This document shows positions 44,037 through 53,211 of a DNA stretch of 64,000 nt, piece after piece (the stretch's first letter is position 1; each line of letters opens with the position of its first letter). Source of the stretch: Planctomycetota bacterium (GTDB taxonomy: Bacteria > Planctomycetota > Planctomycetia > Pirellulales > UBA7805); contig QQVP01000037.1 in NCBI GenBank assembly GCA_003389215.1, forward strand, positions 162,333 through 226,332. Reading direction: 5' to 3'. Under the pieces are notes generated by a model. That model did not search any database and had not been told where the DNA came from. It was given only the letters and a program-made list of their open reading frames with translations. The position numbers were made by a program, and so were the translations under genes.

Positions 44037-45491
44037 TTAACTTCTCGCGCCTGGACCGTCCGACCCACCCGAAAGATCGAGCAAGGGCAGCGGCATTCGC
44101 CGCGGCTGTGGCGTCTCCGGGTAGGGGACGGTGCGTTCGTGCATGAAAAAGAGTTGGACGTCGTCCACGCCCCGCTCTCCCTGGTGTTGCGCGTTCCAAG
44201 CGCCGGTCAGGTAGTCGACAAAGTGGTTCCGCAGACCGGCGTATTCTTCGCGCGGGAGGTGGGCCAGGTACGAGGTCCATCGATGTCCGCGGACGGCAAT
44301 CGGCACGGCGCGCGGTTTCGCCCACGACACGGGTTGGCCTCCGGTCAGCAGGTCAATCTGTTTCCCGTCGCGCTGGGTCGCCACCGCCAGAAACCAGCCA
44401 TCGTCGAGGATGGGATGTGGAGCAAACATGTTCCATTGCTGCTCGAGTCCCAACAGGTGGGCGGGCCGCTTGGCGACGCCGTCGAACCAGGCAAAGCGGC
44501 GCTGCTCGGGCGCGGTGGACGCGGATTCAATAAACCAGGCGTTGAACAGGAGGATGTAGACGAACAGCGCGGACACGACCACGTTGGCGAGGGGGCTGGC
44601 GTGGCCGACGACGAGGTTTGACGATGCGGTCGCCGCGGCGTGCGACGACGATGTTCCCGCCCGCGGAGTCAGGGCGTTCCAAAACGAGCTCGGCAGGAAC
44701 ATAGCCCAGCAGGCCATGCTGATCCAGGAAAAGAAGCCGACGTTGAAGCACAACAGAATGCCGAGGTGGAGGCCGACAAAGGCCGCGATGACCAGCAGGC
44801 GAAGGCGGTCCGTAAAGACCGGGACGAACAACAGCAGCGGTCCGATCAACTCCAGCCACAGTGTGAGCGTCGTGGCCCAGCGCGTGAACTCGGGAAAACC
44901 AGCCAGCCAGCGTCCAAACGGAGTGGTCAAGGTGTCGAGATTGAGCGCGTCGTAGAGCGCCCAGCCGGTCTCCGTCCACACGGGATCGGTCTTCTGGATG
45001 GCCGTGCTCCAGTACATGATGCAGAACTGCAGCATCAGTGCCACGGTCGCCGCCGAAAAGACGCGTCGGTTCCGCCCCTCGTTCGCAGGCTGCCGGCGTG
45101 CGTCGAGCGAGAACGTCGCTCCCAGCGGCAGAAACATGCACCAAAAAAGAATGTTGCGAATCAGGTGGTCGCTGTGGTTGAGCACCAGCAGATTGCGCGT
45201 GTGCAGTGAGACGATCGAGGCCCAGGTCAGCACTACGAACAGTCGCGTGCGATAGCCAAGCAGCATGCCGAACGCCGAGACGGCGGCCAGCACGAACATG
45301 GCTCCCTGCCAAATGGCGTGCGAGTGAATCCAGAACAGCGACCAGCGCCATTCGCTGTCCTGAAAGAGCCCCAGAAACGAGTGGCGAATCGGCAGAACGC
45401 CGTCGTTCGTGTAGTGGGCGGTAAAGTCCCCGGCACGAATGCCGAGATCGCAGATCACGATGGCGGCCAGGCTCACGCGCAGAAAAGCCAA
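44037..45491 (-). CDS. HTTM-domain membrane protein
   Basis: At least 484 residues; a multi-spanning HTTM (vitamin K-dependent gamma-carboxylase-related) protein. Family-like segments are FTAHYTNDGVLPIRHSFLG, SLHTRNLLVLNHSDHLIRNILFW, WSTAIQKTDPVWTETGWALYDAL and a soluble C-terminal part with LEQQWNMFAPHPILDDGWF. The TTG at 45491 is the first usual start codon, but in-frame upstream residues (LFSIDTRS) resemble the family's normal N-terminus, and AGGGGAG at 45562-45556 sits 10 bp before an ATC at 45545. The true start may be that non-standard codon. It is divergent from the 2OG-Fe(II) gene at 45837; the 345-bp gap between them shows no other gene. Confidence 0.84.
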   Translation of the reverse strand: MAFLRVSLAAIVICDLGIRAGDFTAHYTNDGVLPIRHSFLGLFQDSEWRWSLFWIHSHAIWQGAMFVLAAVSAFGMLLGYRTRLFVVLTWASIVSLHTRNLLVLNHSDHLIRNILFWCMFLPLGATFSLDARRQPANEGRNRRVFSAATVALMLQFCIMYWSTAIQKTDPVWTETGWALYDALNLDTLTTPFGRWLAGFPEFTRWATTLTLWLELIGPLLLFVPVFTDRLRLLVIAAFVGLHLGILLCFNVGFFSWISMACWAMFLPSSFWNALTPRAGTSSSHAAATASSNLVVGHASPLANVVVSALFVYILLFNAWFIESASTAPEQRRFAWFDGVAKRPAHLLGLEQQWNMFAPHPILDDGWFLAVATQRDGKQIDLLTGGQPVSWAKPRAVPIAVRGHRWTSYLAHLPREEYAGLRNHFVDYLTGAWNAQHQGERGVDDVQLFFMHERTVPYPETPQPRRMPLPLLDLSGGSDGPGARS

Positions 45492-45836
45492 AGACCGAGT
45501 ATCGATCGAGAAGAGTTCTCTGACCTTCGCAGCGAGCTTTTCGATTGCCGTTGTACTCCCCTAAGCGCCGACAAACTCTCGTGTCGGAACCGCTTTCCGC
45601 AATCGCGGTCCAACTACTCAATCTACTCGGGCGCGACCATCCCGGCAACGTTCAAGTCCGACGACGTCGGCTCAACCACACGCTCGTCTTTGTCGTGTGC
45701 CGTCATGCACCACTTCGAGAACGTTCCGTCCTGGACGCTCGCCATTGATTCGATATCGCGCCACAGGGATACTGGGTGGTCTGCGGACGACGATTGTGTT
45801 GCCCCGACAGGCCATTCGCCCGATGGAAACGAAACG

Positions 45837-46439
45837 ATGATCATCAACATCTTTCCCAAGCCCGTCTACTCCGCTCCGTCGGGGTTGGCCCCGGAGTATC
45901 TGGTTCAACTCGCCGAGGCCATGGAACCGCAGTACCGACCGCGACAGCAGGCCTCCTGTTTCTGGCAGACCGAGGGCAATCTGCAGGAACAAGAGGTCTT
46001 TGCGCCGCTGGTCGAGCTGGGCGTCGAGCGCGCCAAGGCCTTCATGAGTGAACTCGGCTTCGTCGAGACCAACTTCTACGTGACGCAGATGTGGGGCAAC
46101 AAATACCAACAGAAAGAGCTGATTCCGCCACACGTGCACAACAATAGTTTTCTCAGCGGCGTGCTCTACGTGCAGTTTTCCGAGGGCTCCGGCAACACTT
46201 ACTTCGCGGAGCAATACGACAGCGACCTACAGATCGAAATCAAGCAGCCGACGATCTATACGGTGGGGGAACAGGCCGTTCCGGCAAAACAGGGTGACCT
46301 GGTGATGTTCCGCAGCAACATTCCCCACAGCAACTATCCCAATCGCCACGATGACGATCGGATCACGATCGCTTTTAACATGATGCCGTGCGAAATGGGC
46401 AGGAAAGAGAAGTTCACCTACCTGAAGTGGAACGGCTAA
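45837..46439 (+). CDS. Putative 2OG-Fe(II) oxygenase (TIGR02466 type), second copy
   Basis: A 200-residue protein beginning MIINIFPKPVYSAP. It contains TQMWGNKYQQKELIPPHVHNN (His-x-His, about residues 85-105), SFLSGVLYVQFSEGSG, and MFRSNIPHSNYPNRHDDDRITIAFN (second His and Arg, about 160-184), the arrangement of the TIGR02466 family also seen at 30062-30706. The long in-frame extension upstream of ATG 45837 overlaps the HTTM gene and is not family-like, so I leave it out. It stands alone on the plus strand between two minus-strand blocks. Substrate unknown. Confidence 0.83.
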   Translation: MIINIFPKPVYSAPSGLAPEYLVQLAEAMEPQYRPRQQASCFWQTEGNLQEQEVFAPLVELGVERAKAFMSELGFVETNFYVTQMWGNKYQQKELIPPHVHNNSFLSGVLYVQFSEGSGNTYFAEQYDSDLQIEIKQPTIYTVGEQAVPAKQGDLVMFRSNIPHSNYPNRHDDDRITIAFNMMPCEMGRKEKFTYLKWNG

Positions 46440-46497
46440 GCGGCCGCTCGTCGGCGGCCAGCCCGTAGCGAATCGCTGGAGTGAGATGCGGAGAGCG

Positions 46498-47454
46498 CTA
46501 GTGGGCGATGGCCGTTTCGTAGTTCGCCTCGAACCAGGCGAGCGTTTCGGCGATGCCGTCGCGGAGTGAGGTACGCGGCTCCCACCCCACCTGCTCGCGA
46601 AAGCGGTCGTTGGCAAAGGCCTTCATCAGGGCGCCGTCCGGCTTGTCCGTGTCGTGCACGAGCTCGCCCTCGTAGCCGACGACGTCCTGAATCAACAGGG
46701 CCAGCTCCTTGATGCTCAACCCGCCGCCCAGGCTGACGTTGATCGGTTCCACCTCGTCGTAGCGCTCGGCCGCCAGAATCATCGCTTCGGCCGCATCGCG
46801 GACAAAGAGCCACTCGCGAACCGGCCGCCCGGTGCCCCAGATGATTACTTCCGGCTGATTGTCCCGCTTTGCCTCGTAAAACTTGCGCAGCAGCGCCGCC
46901 AGGCCGTGGGAGCGATCGGGGTGAAAGTGCTCACCCGGTCCGAACATGTTCGTCATCAGTAGATGAATCGAGTTGAAGTCGAACTGCCGCTTGTAGCACC
47001 AGCCCTGAACCACCTGCGCCTTTTTGGTAAAGCCGTAGTTCAACACGCTCTCGTGGAGCGGGCCGGACCAATAATCGTCTTCGCTGACGATGCCGTCGAC
47101 GTACCCGGGATACGAACAGGCGGCCACGACATTGACGTACTTCTCCACGCCGGCCTCGCGGGCGGCCTGCATCGTATTCAACCCGAGGCGGAGATTGTCG
47201 TCGAAGATTTCGGCGGGGAACTTCTGCTGATAGGCCAAGCCGCCTTGCCGCGCCGCACAGTTGAAGACGATTTGCGGGCGGACTTCTTCAAAATAACGTT
47301 GGGCATTCTCCAGCTTGCAGAAGTCCCAGCCGTCGGCCGTCCGCGGCACCGCGGGCGTACAGTCGCGGGCCTCGAGCTCGCGGACCACCTGACTGCCGAG
47401 AAAGCCGCCACCGCCCACGACGGCCACGCGTTTCGAACTCCAGTCGCCTTCCAT
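46498..47454 (-). CDS. NAD-dependent epimerase, GDP-L-fucose synthase-like
   Basis: Extended SDR of 318 residues. VAVVGGGGFLGSQVV is the cofactor-binding motif, NCAARQGGLAYQQ (about 68) and VVAACSYPGY (about 107) follow, then the catalytic YGFTKK (about 133), and NMFGPGEHF with WGTGRPVREWLFV as in GDP-4-keto-6-deoxymannose epimerase/reductase (GDP-fucose synthase) and related WcaG enzymes. It probably makes a GDP- or UDP-deoxy sugar for the glycan built by this operon. ATG 47454 is chosen by alignment to the glycine motif. Precise substrate uncertain. Confidence 0.85.
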   Translation of the reverse strand: MEGDWSSKRVAVVGGGGFLGSQVVRELEARDCTPAVPRTADGWDFCKLENAQRYFEEVRPQIVFNCAARQGGLAYQQKFPAEIFDDNLRLGLNTMQAAREAGVEKYVNVVAACSYPGYVDGIVSEDDYWSGPLHESVLNYGFTKKAQVVQGWCYKRQFDFNSIHLLMTNMFGPGEHFHPDRSHGLAALLRKFYEAKRDNQPEVIIWGTGRPVREWLFVRDAAEAMILAAERYDEVEPINVSLGGGLSIKELALLIQDVVGYEGELVHDTDKPDGALMKAFANDRFREQVGWEPRTSLRDGIAETLAWFEANYETAIAH

Positions 47455-47489
47455 TCCTACTGCTCGCCAAAGGGGGGATTGCGGGTCGG

Positions 47490-48413
47490 CTAAACGTTGG
47501 TGAAGGGGCTCGTAATCTCGACGACGTCCATCGCGCGGATGAGCTGCTCGATTCCCTCGTCGAGCGTCACGATCGTCTGGTATCCTAGCTTGCGGATCTT
47601 CTCGTACGACACGTCGTAATCCCGCTGATCGGGGTCGGCCCCGACGTCGGCGAAGTGAAGATAGAAGGGAACGCGCTCGCGAATTGCCAAGGCGACGTCC
47701 TCCTTGGTCAGATTGAGCGACTCGTGGCCCACATTGTACGTCTCGCCGCGCATCGCCTCGGCCTGGTCGAGAGCAAAGCAAAAGGCCCGGGCCATGTCGC
47801 GGACGTGGATGAACGTGCGACGGAAGTGCTGTTCGTAGACGATAATCTGCTTGTTGACGACCGCCTGGTGCACAAAGTCATTGATCAACAGGTCGAGCCG
47901 CAAGCGCGGCGACACGCCGAACGCGGTGGCGAAACGCAAGCCAATGCCGCCGGCCGCCAGGGCGATCTCTTCACCTTGGGTCTTCGTGATCGCATACAAG
48001 GAGACCGGATGCAGCGGACTCTCTTCGGTGCAGACCGTCTCCAGCTTGCCGTAGTTGCTTCCCGTCGATGCGTAGACAAAGGGCTGGCCGGCGCGGATTG
48101 CCTGGGCCACGTTCCGCGTGCCCTCGACGTTCGTGGTCTTTGCCAGATCTGGATGTTTGCGACAGGCCGGGAACCCGACAATCGCCGCCAAATGCACCAC
48201 CGCATCGCAGTCGGCGACGACACGCTGCACCAACTCCGCGTCGTGGACGTTGCCGCGTATGAAAGAAAATGCCGAGTGTTCGAAGAACGGGAGCAACGCC
48301 TGGCCGCCATTGCGCAGGCTGTCGAGCACGACGACTTCGTGTCCCGCCGAGAGCAGCTGGGGTGCCAGCACCGTGCCCACGTAGCCGGCGCCGCCGGTGA
48401 CCAAGACTTTCAT
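47490..48413 (-). CDS. NAD-dependent epimerase/dehydratase
   Basis: A 307-residue extended SDR: MKVLVTGGAGYVGTVLAP at the N-terminus, VVHLAAIVGFP (about 72), FVYASTGSNYG (about 112), catalytic YAITKTQGEE (about 136), RRTFIHVRDMARAF (about 198) and TYNVGHESLNLTKEDVA (about 224). The family is broad (UDP-sugar epimerases and dehydratases), so only the class is certain. It is the fourth gene of a minus-strand sugar operon, 35 bp upstream of the GDP-fucose synthase-like gene. Confidence 0.87.
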   Translation of the reverse strand: MKVLVTGGAGYVGTVLAPQLLSAGHEVVVLDSLRNGGQALLPFFEHSAFSFIRGNVHDAELVQRVVADCDAVVHLAAIVGFPACRKHPDLAKTTNVEGTRNVAQAIRAGQPFVYASTGSNYGKLETVCTEESPLHPVSLYAITKTQGEEIALAAGGIGLRFATAFGVSPRLRLDLLINDFVHQAVVNKQIIVYEQHFRRTFIHVRDMARAFCFALDQAEAMRGETYNVGHESLNLTKEDVALAIRERVPFYLHFADVGADPDQRDYDVSYEKIRKLGYQTIVTLDEGIEQLIRAMDVVEITSPFTNV

Positions 48414-48455
48414 CCAGGGAGTCCCTTGCCAGGCATGTTCTGACCAGCGAAACGC

Positions 48456-49178
48456 CTATCGTAACCCAAGTCGAAATCGAGTGATATCCAGCAGCAGGAC
48501 CAGGCCATCGGTGACAACGTTGACGCAGGTCTCCCCTCCCTGACGGGCATCGGTGGTAATCGGCACGTCGACAACGCGCAGGCCCCGTTTCAGTGCCTTC
48601 ACCGGAATCTCGACTTCGTACGAGTAGTTGTCGCTTGTCAGGGCGATCTTGTCGGCCGCTTCACGAGTCCAGGCCTTCATGCCTGCCTGAACGTCGGTCA
48701 TGCAATGCCAGAACAGGATCGAGGCGTACAGGCTCGCCGTCTTGTTGCCCATGCGACGGAAGAATGGCGTGCTGCCGGGCCGTCGCTCGGCGTCGCGACA
48801 AAAGCGACTTCCCAGGGTGACGTCGGCCCGCCCGTCGCGAATCGGCTCGATCAACCGCGGCAGCTCTTCGGGCAGGAACTGCAAATCGGCGTCGATTTGG
48901 GCCATGATCCCGGCCCGCGCGGCGGCGATGCCGGTCTGCGTGGCGTGGCCCTTGCCGCGGTCGTTCTCGTTGCGAACGTACCGAACGCTTGGATTCTCGG
49001 CGGCGACCCTTTCCACCACGCCCCGGGTATCGTCGCTGCCGCCGTCGACCACCAGGATCTCGCAGCCTGCGGGATAGACGCCGAGAATGCGCCGCAAGCA
49101 ATGTTCGATCGTGTCTTCCTCGTTAAACGCCGCAACGATAACGGAGAGTTCCGGGACAGAGAGTTCGGGCGCGCTCAT
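48456..49178 (-). CDS. Family 2 glycosyltransferase (polyprenyl-phosphate mannosyltransferase-like)
   Basis: A 240-residue GT2 enzyme. LSVIVAAFNEEDTIE, LVVDGGSDDTRGVVE, NDRGKGHATQTGIAAA, the metal-binding MAQIDADLQFLPEEL and VTLGSRFCRD are the standard order seen in dolichol/undecaprenyl-phosphate mannose synthases, followed by MTDVQAGMKAW and YSYEVEIPVKA. It may charge a lipid carrier for transfer by GT-C enzymes such as the TMTC-like proteins elsewhere in the window, but this link is inference. It is 13 bp downstream of the SDR gene at 49192-50010. Confidence 0.88.
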   Translation of the reverse strand: MSAPELSVPELSVIVAAFNEEDTIEHCLRRILGVYPAGCEILVVDGGSDDTRGVVERVAAENPSVRYVRNENDRGKGHATQTGIAAARAGIMAQIDADLQFLPEELPRLIEPIRDGRADVTLGSRFCRDAERRPGSTPFFRRMGNKTASLYASILFWHCMTDVQAGMKAWTREAADKIALTSDNYSYEVEIPVKALKRGLRVVDVPITTDARQGGETCVNVVTDGLVLLLDITRFRLGLR

Positions 49179-49191
49179 GCGGCAGATCGAG

Positions 49192-50010
49192 TCAGAGTTG
49201 CTTGTCTTCGTGGGGAGGCGTCGGAAACTGAGCTAGAAATTCGCGAACTTCTGCGGCCGAATCCGGCAAGCCAATCAGGGCGTGGACCTTGTCGGCGTTG
49301 ACATCATACTCCTGGCGTTCTTGACTCGCAAACGTCACATCGCGCAGAGATTCGGGCAACATGCCGATCACTTCGTCGAGAGAAACGGTCCCCCGTCCGC
49401 AAACGTTGTAGGCTTCGTTTCGTGGTGCTTCGTCGATCAGCGCCAACACAACCCGCGCCACGTTGCTGGTATTCATGTAATGCAAGCGTGTCTGTCGGTC
49501 GACCCACAGCGGCCGTCCGTTGAGCAGATCGAAGGTCGGACCCTTCCGCAGCCCCTTGCCGACCATTTGGGCCAGACGGAAGATCTGCCAGGAGGAAGCC
49601 TGACGCATGACCGTCAGTTCGGCCATCCGCTTGTGGAAGCCGTAGTGGCACAGGGCCTCGAGGTCGACCGGGGCATCTTCACGCGTGGCCTCGCGGTCGG
49701 TGACGTCGTGGTAGACATCGACGGACGAAATCAACGCATAATGGTCGCCACGAAAATCGGCCAGCGACCGGGCCACACTCAGCACGCTCGCTTCGAGATC
49801 GAATAGCGGTTGCTGATTGGCCCGAAAGCGACTGGCGTTGCCGTTGGCATTGACAACCAAGTCGAAGTGCTGTCCCACAGCGTGCTCGTAATCGTCGCGC
49901 CCCACGACGGTAACATTGTAGGTCTCGCGTGCGCACTCCACGATCGCCGAGCCGACGAAACCGCGGCCACCAATGACCAGGCAAGTCGGTTTGGCGGTCG
50001 TAGGGGCCAT
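49192..50010 (-). CDS. NAD-dependent epimerase/dehydratase-like SDR
   Basis: A 272-residue SDR with the cofactor motif CLVIGGRGFVGSAIV, LVVNANGNASRF, ALISSVDVYHD and the catalytic pair in YGFHKRMAE (about 142). It is shorter than the other epimerases in the operon and lacks a clear match to one subfamily. It is probably a sugar-nucleotide reductase or epimerase serving the same glycan. It lies 99 bp after the large phosphodiesterase-like gene, same strand. Confidence 0.8.
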   Translation of the reverse strand: MAPTTAKPTCLVIGGRGFVGSAIVECARETYNVTVVGRDDYEHAVGQHFDLVVNANGNASRFRANQQPLFDLEASVLSVARSLADFRGDHYALISSVDVYHDVTDREATREDAPVDLEALCHYGFHKRMAELTVMRQASSWQIFRLAQMVGKGLRKGPTFDLLNGRPLWVDRQTRLHYMNTSNVARVVLALIDEAPRNEAYNVCGRGTVSLDEVIGMLPESLRDVTFASQERQEYDVNADKVHALIGLPDSAAEVREFLAQFPTPPHEDKQL

Positions 50011-50109
50011 GGGCAGCGAAGGTGAGTTCGCGGGAAGGCGAGTCGGGTACTCGTCGAGCGAGGAGGAAGCGGGGGCGAAGGGGGCTGACGGTGCGACAAC
50101 GGCCGGGGA

Positions 50110-53100
50110 TCAGTCCCGATCGGGCAGCACCAGCGGTTCCTCCAGTTCAATCGCGTACTCGTGCACCGTTTCGATCAGTTCCTGGCCACAACGCGTGGCA
50201 AACTGTGCCGATTCCGGTCGCTCATTTTCGTCGTAGTAATAGGTGATGTACTTCAGCCCGTCCTCGCAGAAATACTTCGCGTGGTAGCCGAAGAGCATGG
50301 GACTCACCCAACTGCCCTGAAAGCGCTCGTCGACGGCGACGCACGCGCACAGCACCGTCTCGTCGTCGACTCGGGCATGAATTCCACCCGCCACGATTTC
50401 TCCCCCGGTGAAGATCATGCAGGACAGATGCGGCGTGAAATCCTCGTCGAACGTCTCGAACGGCCGCACGAAGAACTTCTTGAGAAACGCGTCGGCTTGT
50501 TCCCAGGGCACGGTCTCGAGCGATTCGATGCGGGCGTCGTCGGGAACCTTGCCATGTTTCTTCAGTCGGTTGAAGATCCGCAGGCAGCGATCGCGGGCCT
50601 GGTCCGCCAGCATCCGGTGCTTCTTGTGGACCCGTTGGTGCCGCAAGCCCAGGGCATTGAGCGAGGCGGCATGCGCGTCACCAACTTCGTCGGCAAGACT
50701 CACGATCACCTTGCCAGCCCCGCCCGCCGCGGCGCGAGCCAGACCGGCGCGGATTAGCCACATCATGACTTCGCTTGGCGGCTGGTCGCCACTCTCGGTC
50801 GTTCCCATGCTCAGCAGCAGCCGCACCGATTGGCAGTCGGGGCGCTCCGGCTGCAGCAAGACGCCCCCATGAACCGTCTTACTTCCGGCCGGATGCGTCA
50901 CGAGGATTTCCGAGTAGGCCGGGTTGTGGAACGGGTAATTGAACATCGCCCGCACCGTCGGTTGATCGGCCGGCTCGATGGGGCGCAAGATCCAGTGTTC
51001 GCTTCGAAGCCGTTCATAGCGGCGGTCGTCGGCCTCGCGCACCTCGGCGGCGGTCTTCGTCGCCTCGGGCGAGGCGGCTTCGGCCTCCCCGGACGAGGCA
51101 GGAACGATGCGACCAAACTTGTCCAGATAGTCGTCCAGCGCGCGTTCCGCCGCCTCGAGATCTTCCGCGTAGGCATTCCGCCAGGCCGTTGTCTCGGCGA
51201 GGGCGTCCTCGATGACCGTCGGCGGAAACGCCTTCTCTTGCAGTCGAGGATAGAGCGGCGGCGTGAGTCGCGCCCTGGCCTCGTCGGACATGCCGGCGTC
51301 TGCGGCCCCCTCGAACTGGTCGAGCAACTTGAGTTGATGCAGCGCGTTGGAGTTCTCCGCATCGAGACGCAATGCGTTCTCGAAGGCCTCGCGGGCCCGC
51401 GATGTCTCGTCGATTCGAGAAAGGGCCCGACCCAAGGCAACGTGGCCGGCAGGCTGCATGAAGTCGCAGCCCACCGCGGAGAGCGCCGCGTCGATGGCCT
51501 GATCGACATGTCCCAACTGCAAGAGTGCCTCGGAAAGTCCGAGATACGAGCGCTGGTAGACCGGATCCAGCTCGATCGCCTTCTGGTAGGCGCTGACCGC
51601 CGCGTCCCATTGGTCCATCAGCAGGTTGAGATGGCCGACATAGAAGAGCAGCCGGGGAAAGCGAGGTTCGTCCGCGAGGACCTGCCGCAGCAGATCGAGC
51701 GCGGGCGGGTAATCCTGCCGCATCATTGCCATGATTCCCGCCATGAACTTGCCCATGGGCGTATCGGGAAACGTCTTGGCGAGTGGAGCCATCACATCCC
51801 GGGAATGCTCGCTGAAGCCCGCGAGATACAGCGCTTCGGCCAACTGGGGGCCGCGTTCCACGTCGAGGGGACTCGCGTGGTAGAGCCGGACCATGCGTGG
51901 CAGGGCGGCTTCGCGACGATTCGCGGCCAACTGCGAATGCGACAAGTCCCACAGATTCCCCGCCTCGATGCGCCGGATATCCTTCTGCGGGATCTGATCT
52001 TCCAGATGCATGGCCAGCGGATTGGAGATGGTGTCCGCCGGATCGCGAGTCGCACGGCGTTGGGGAGGTCGGTCGTCCCAGCTGTCGATCGCCGCCGTGG
52101 CCGCTCCGGCGGCAGCGAACATGTCTTGAATTGGACGTCCATCCATGTCCCGTCCGGTGGGCAGACCGCAAAGCCGCAAGACGGTGGGGCAGACGTCGAG
52201 AAACGTCACCTCGTGAATGAGCTCGTCTTCCGGCACGCCCGCGGCGCGAATGGCAAAGATGCCGTCGCCGCGATAGCGCGTCGGCGGCAAGGCGTCGGCG
52301 GTGAGCATCGCCTCTTCGTGGCGGTTCCGCGGCGGCAGCTGTCCCCGTGGCGAGTAGACGATGACCGAGACCTCGTCGCCGGCCAATTCCATCAGCCGGC
52401 CCAGGAACCTATCGCAGAGGATGGCCGCCTGGCTGACGACGCCTCCGAACAAACCTCGGTCGACGTCGTCCGTCTCGTCGGTGGCAGAAAGGTCGGTGGC
52501 GGGCAGGTGGTGCCGCAAGAACGGCGAACAAAGAAACTCCAGCAGCCGATAGTTGACCGACAGAAGATCCCACTCGCGGTTTTCCAGCAGCCACGTCGCC
52601 ACCGCGTGGACCGACAAGTCGTGCGACGTTGCCAGCCCGATCCGCACGAGCCGCGGGTCGGATGCCCGGAGCTGGCGAAAATTGGGCACAAACGTGCCCA
52701 TGACATCGGGCCCGATCTCCTCGAGCGCGACGATGAATTCCTGGACGTTCTCAAGCAGCGAGTCGGGATGGACGGCGCCCGCACCGGGACGCCGGGGGCG
52801 CCTTTGGATGTTGGGAAAGAACTCCCGCGCGACGACGGCCCCCTCAATCGAATCGGCCGGAAAGGCGGCGGGAAAATTGACGACCTGGCAGCGTTGTCCG
52901 CTTTCGGAGAGAGCCTCCCAAAACGCCTTGCAGCGACGCGTGGCACTGGAGACGGGACCGAAGCTTCCGTCGGTTCCCGCCTGAACGTTGCCGACGACCC
53001 CGTGCTTGTCGGCATGCTTGCCCGTCGCGATCGAGTTGTAGACGGCCGGGTCGATTAGCGGCCCGCGCGTGCGCATCGTTCCGATCGCGCCGCGTTCGAC

Positions 53101-53211
53101 GAGCGATTGCAGGTGGGGAAGCTTTCCTTCGTCAAGCAGACGGTCCAACAGGTCCCAGGTCGCCGAATCCCATCCGACCAGTAATAGACGCCGCCCTGTC
53201 GTGTCGTTCAT
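50110..53211 (-). CDS. Alkaline phosphatase-superfamily/TPR/GNAT fusion protein
   Basis: A 1033-residue cytoplasmic-looking protein. Residues about 8-440 form a type I phosphodiesterase/nucleotide pyrophosphatase-like domain: LLLVGWDSATWDLLDRLL, then PAVYNSIATGKHADKHGVVGN, where the catalytic Thr normally lies, and a distal FLDVCPTVLRLCGLPTGRDMDG. TPR repeats occupy about 465-650 (AVSAYQKAIELDPVYQRSYLG, AREAFENALRLDAENSNALHQ). The C-terminal third holds two GNAT-like segments (WILRPIEPADQPTVRAMF; AVDERFQGSWVSPMLFGYHAKYF). The fusion is unusual. Start ATG 53211; a 20-bp tandem duplication copies this start just upstream. It heads the minus-strand sugar operon. Confidence 0.8.
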   Translation of the reverse strand: MNDTTGRRLLLVGWDSATWDLLDRLLDEGKLPHLQSLVERGAIGTMRTRGPLIDPAVYNSIATGKHADKHGVVGNVQAGTDGSFGPVSSATRRCKAFWEALSESGQRCQVVNFPAAFPADSIEGAVVAREFFPNIQRRPRRPGAGAVHPDSLLENVQEFIVALEEIGPDVMGTFVPNFRQLRASDPRLVRIGLATSHDLSVHAVATWLLENREWDLLSVNYRLLEFLCSPFLRHHLPATDLSATDETDDVDRGLFGGVVSQAAILCDRFLGRLMELAGDEVSVIVYSPRGQLPPRNRHEEAMLTADALPPTRYRGDGIFAIRAAGVPEDELIHEVTFLDVCPTVLRLCGLPTGRDMDGRPIQDMFAAAGAATAAIDSWDDRPPQRRATRDPADTISNPLAMHLEDQIPQKDIRRIEAGNLWDLSHSQLAANRREAALPRMVRLYHASPLDVERGPQLAEALYLAGFSEHSRDVMAPLAKTFPDTPMGKFMAGIMAMMRQDYPPALDLLRQVLADEPRFPRLLFYVGHLNLLMDQWDAAVSAYQKAIELDPVYQRSYLGLSEALLQLGHVDQAIDAALSAVGCDFMQPAGHVALGRALSRIDETSRAREAFENALRLDAENSNALHQLKLLDQFEGAADAGMSDEARARLTPPLYPRLQEKAFPPTVIEDALAETTAWRNAYAEDLEAAERALDDYLDKFGRIVPASSGEAEAASPEATKTAAEVREADDRRYERLRSEHWILRPIEPADQPTVRAMFNYPFHNPAYSEILVTHPAGSKTVHGGVLLQPERPDCQSVRLLLSMGTTESGDQPPSEVMMWLIRAGLARAAAGGAGKVIVSLADEVGDAHAASLNALGLRHQRVHKKHRMLADQARDRCLRIFNRLKKHGKVPDDARIESLETVPWEQADAFLKKFFVRPFETFDEDFTPHLSCMIFTGGEIVAGGIHARVDDETVLCACVAVDERFQGSWVSPMLFGYHAKYFCEDGLKYITYYYDENERPESAQFATRCGQELIETVHEYAIELEEPLVLPDRD

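Noticed and set aside
45318..45836. A 173-codon N-terminal extension of the second 2OG-Fe(II) protein.
   Set aside because: It overlaps the divergent HTTM gene and has no family-like sequence; MIINIFPKPVY at 45837 is the normal family start.
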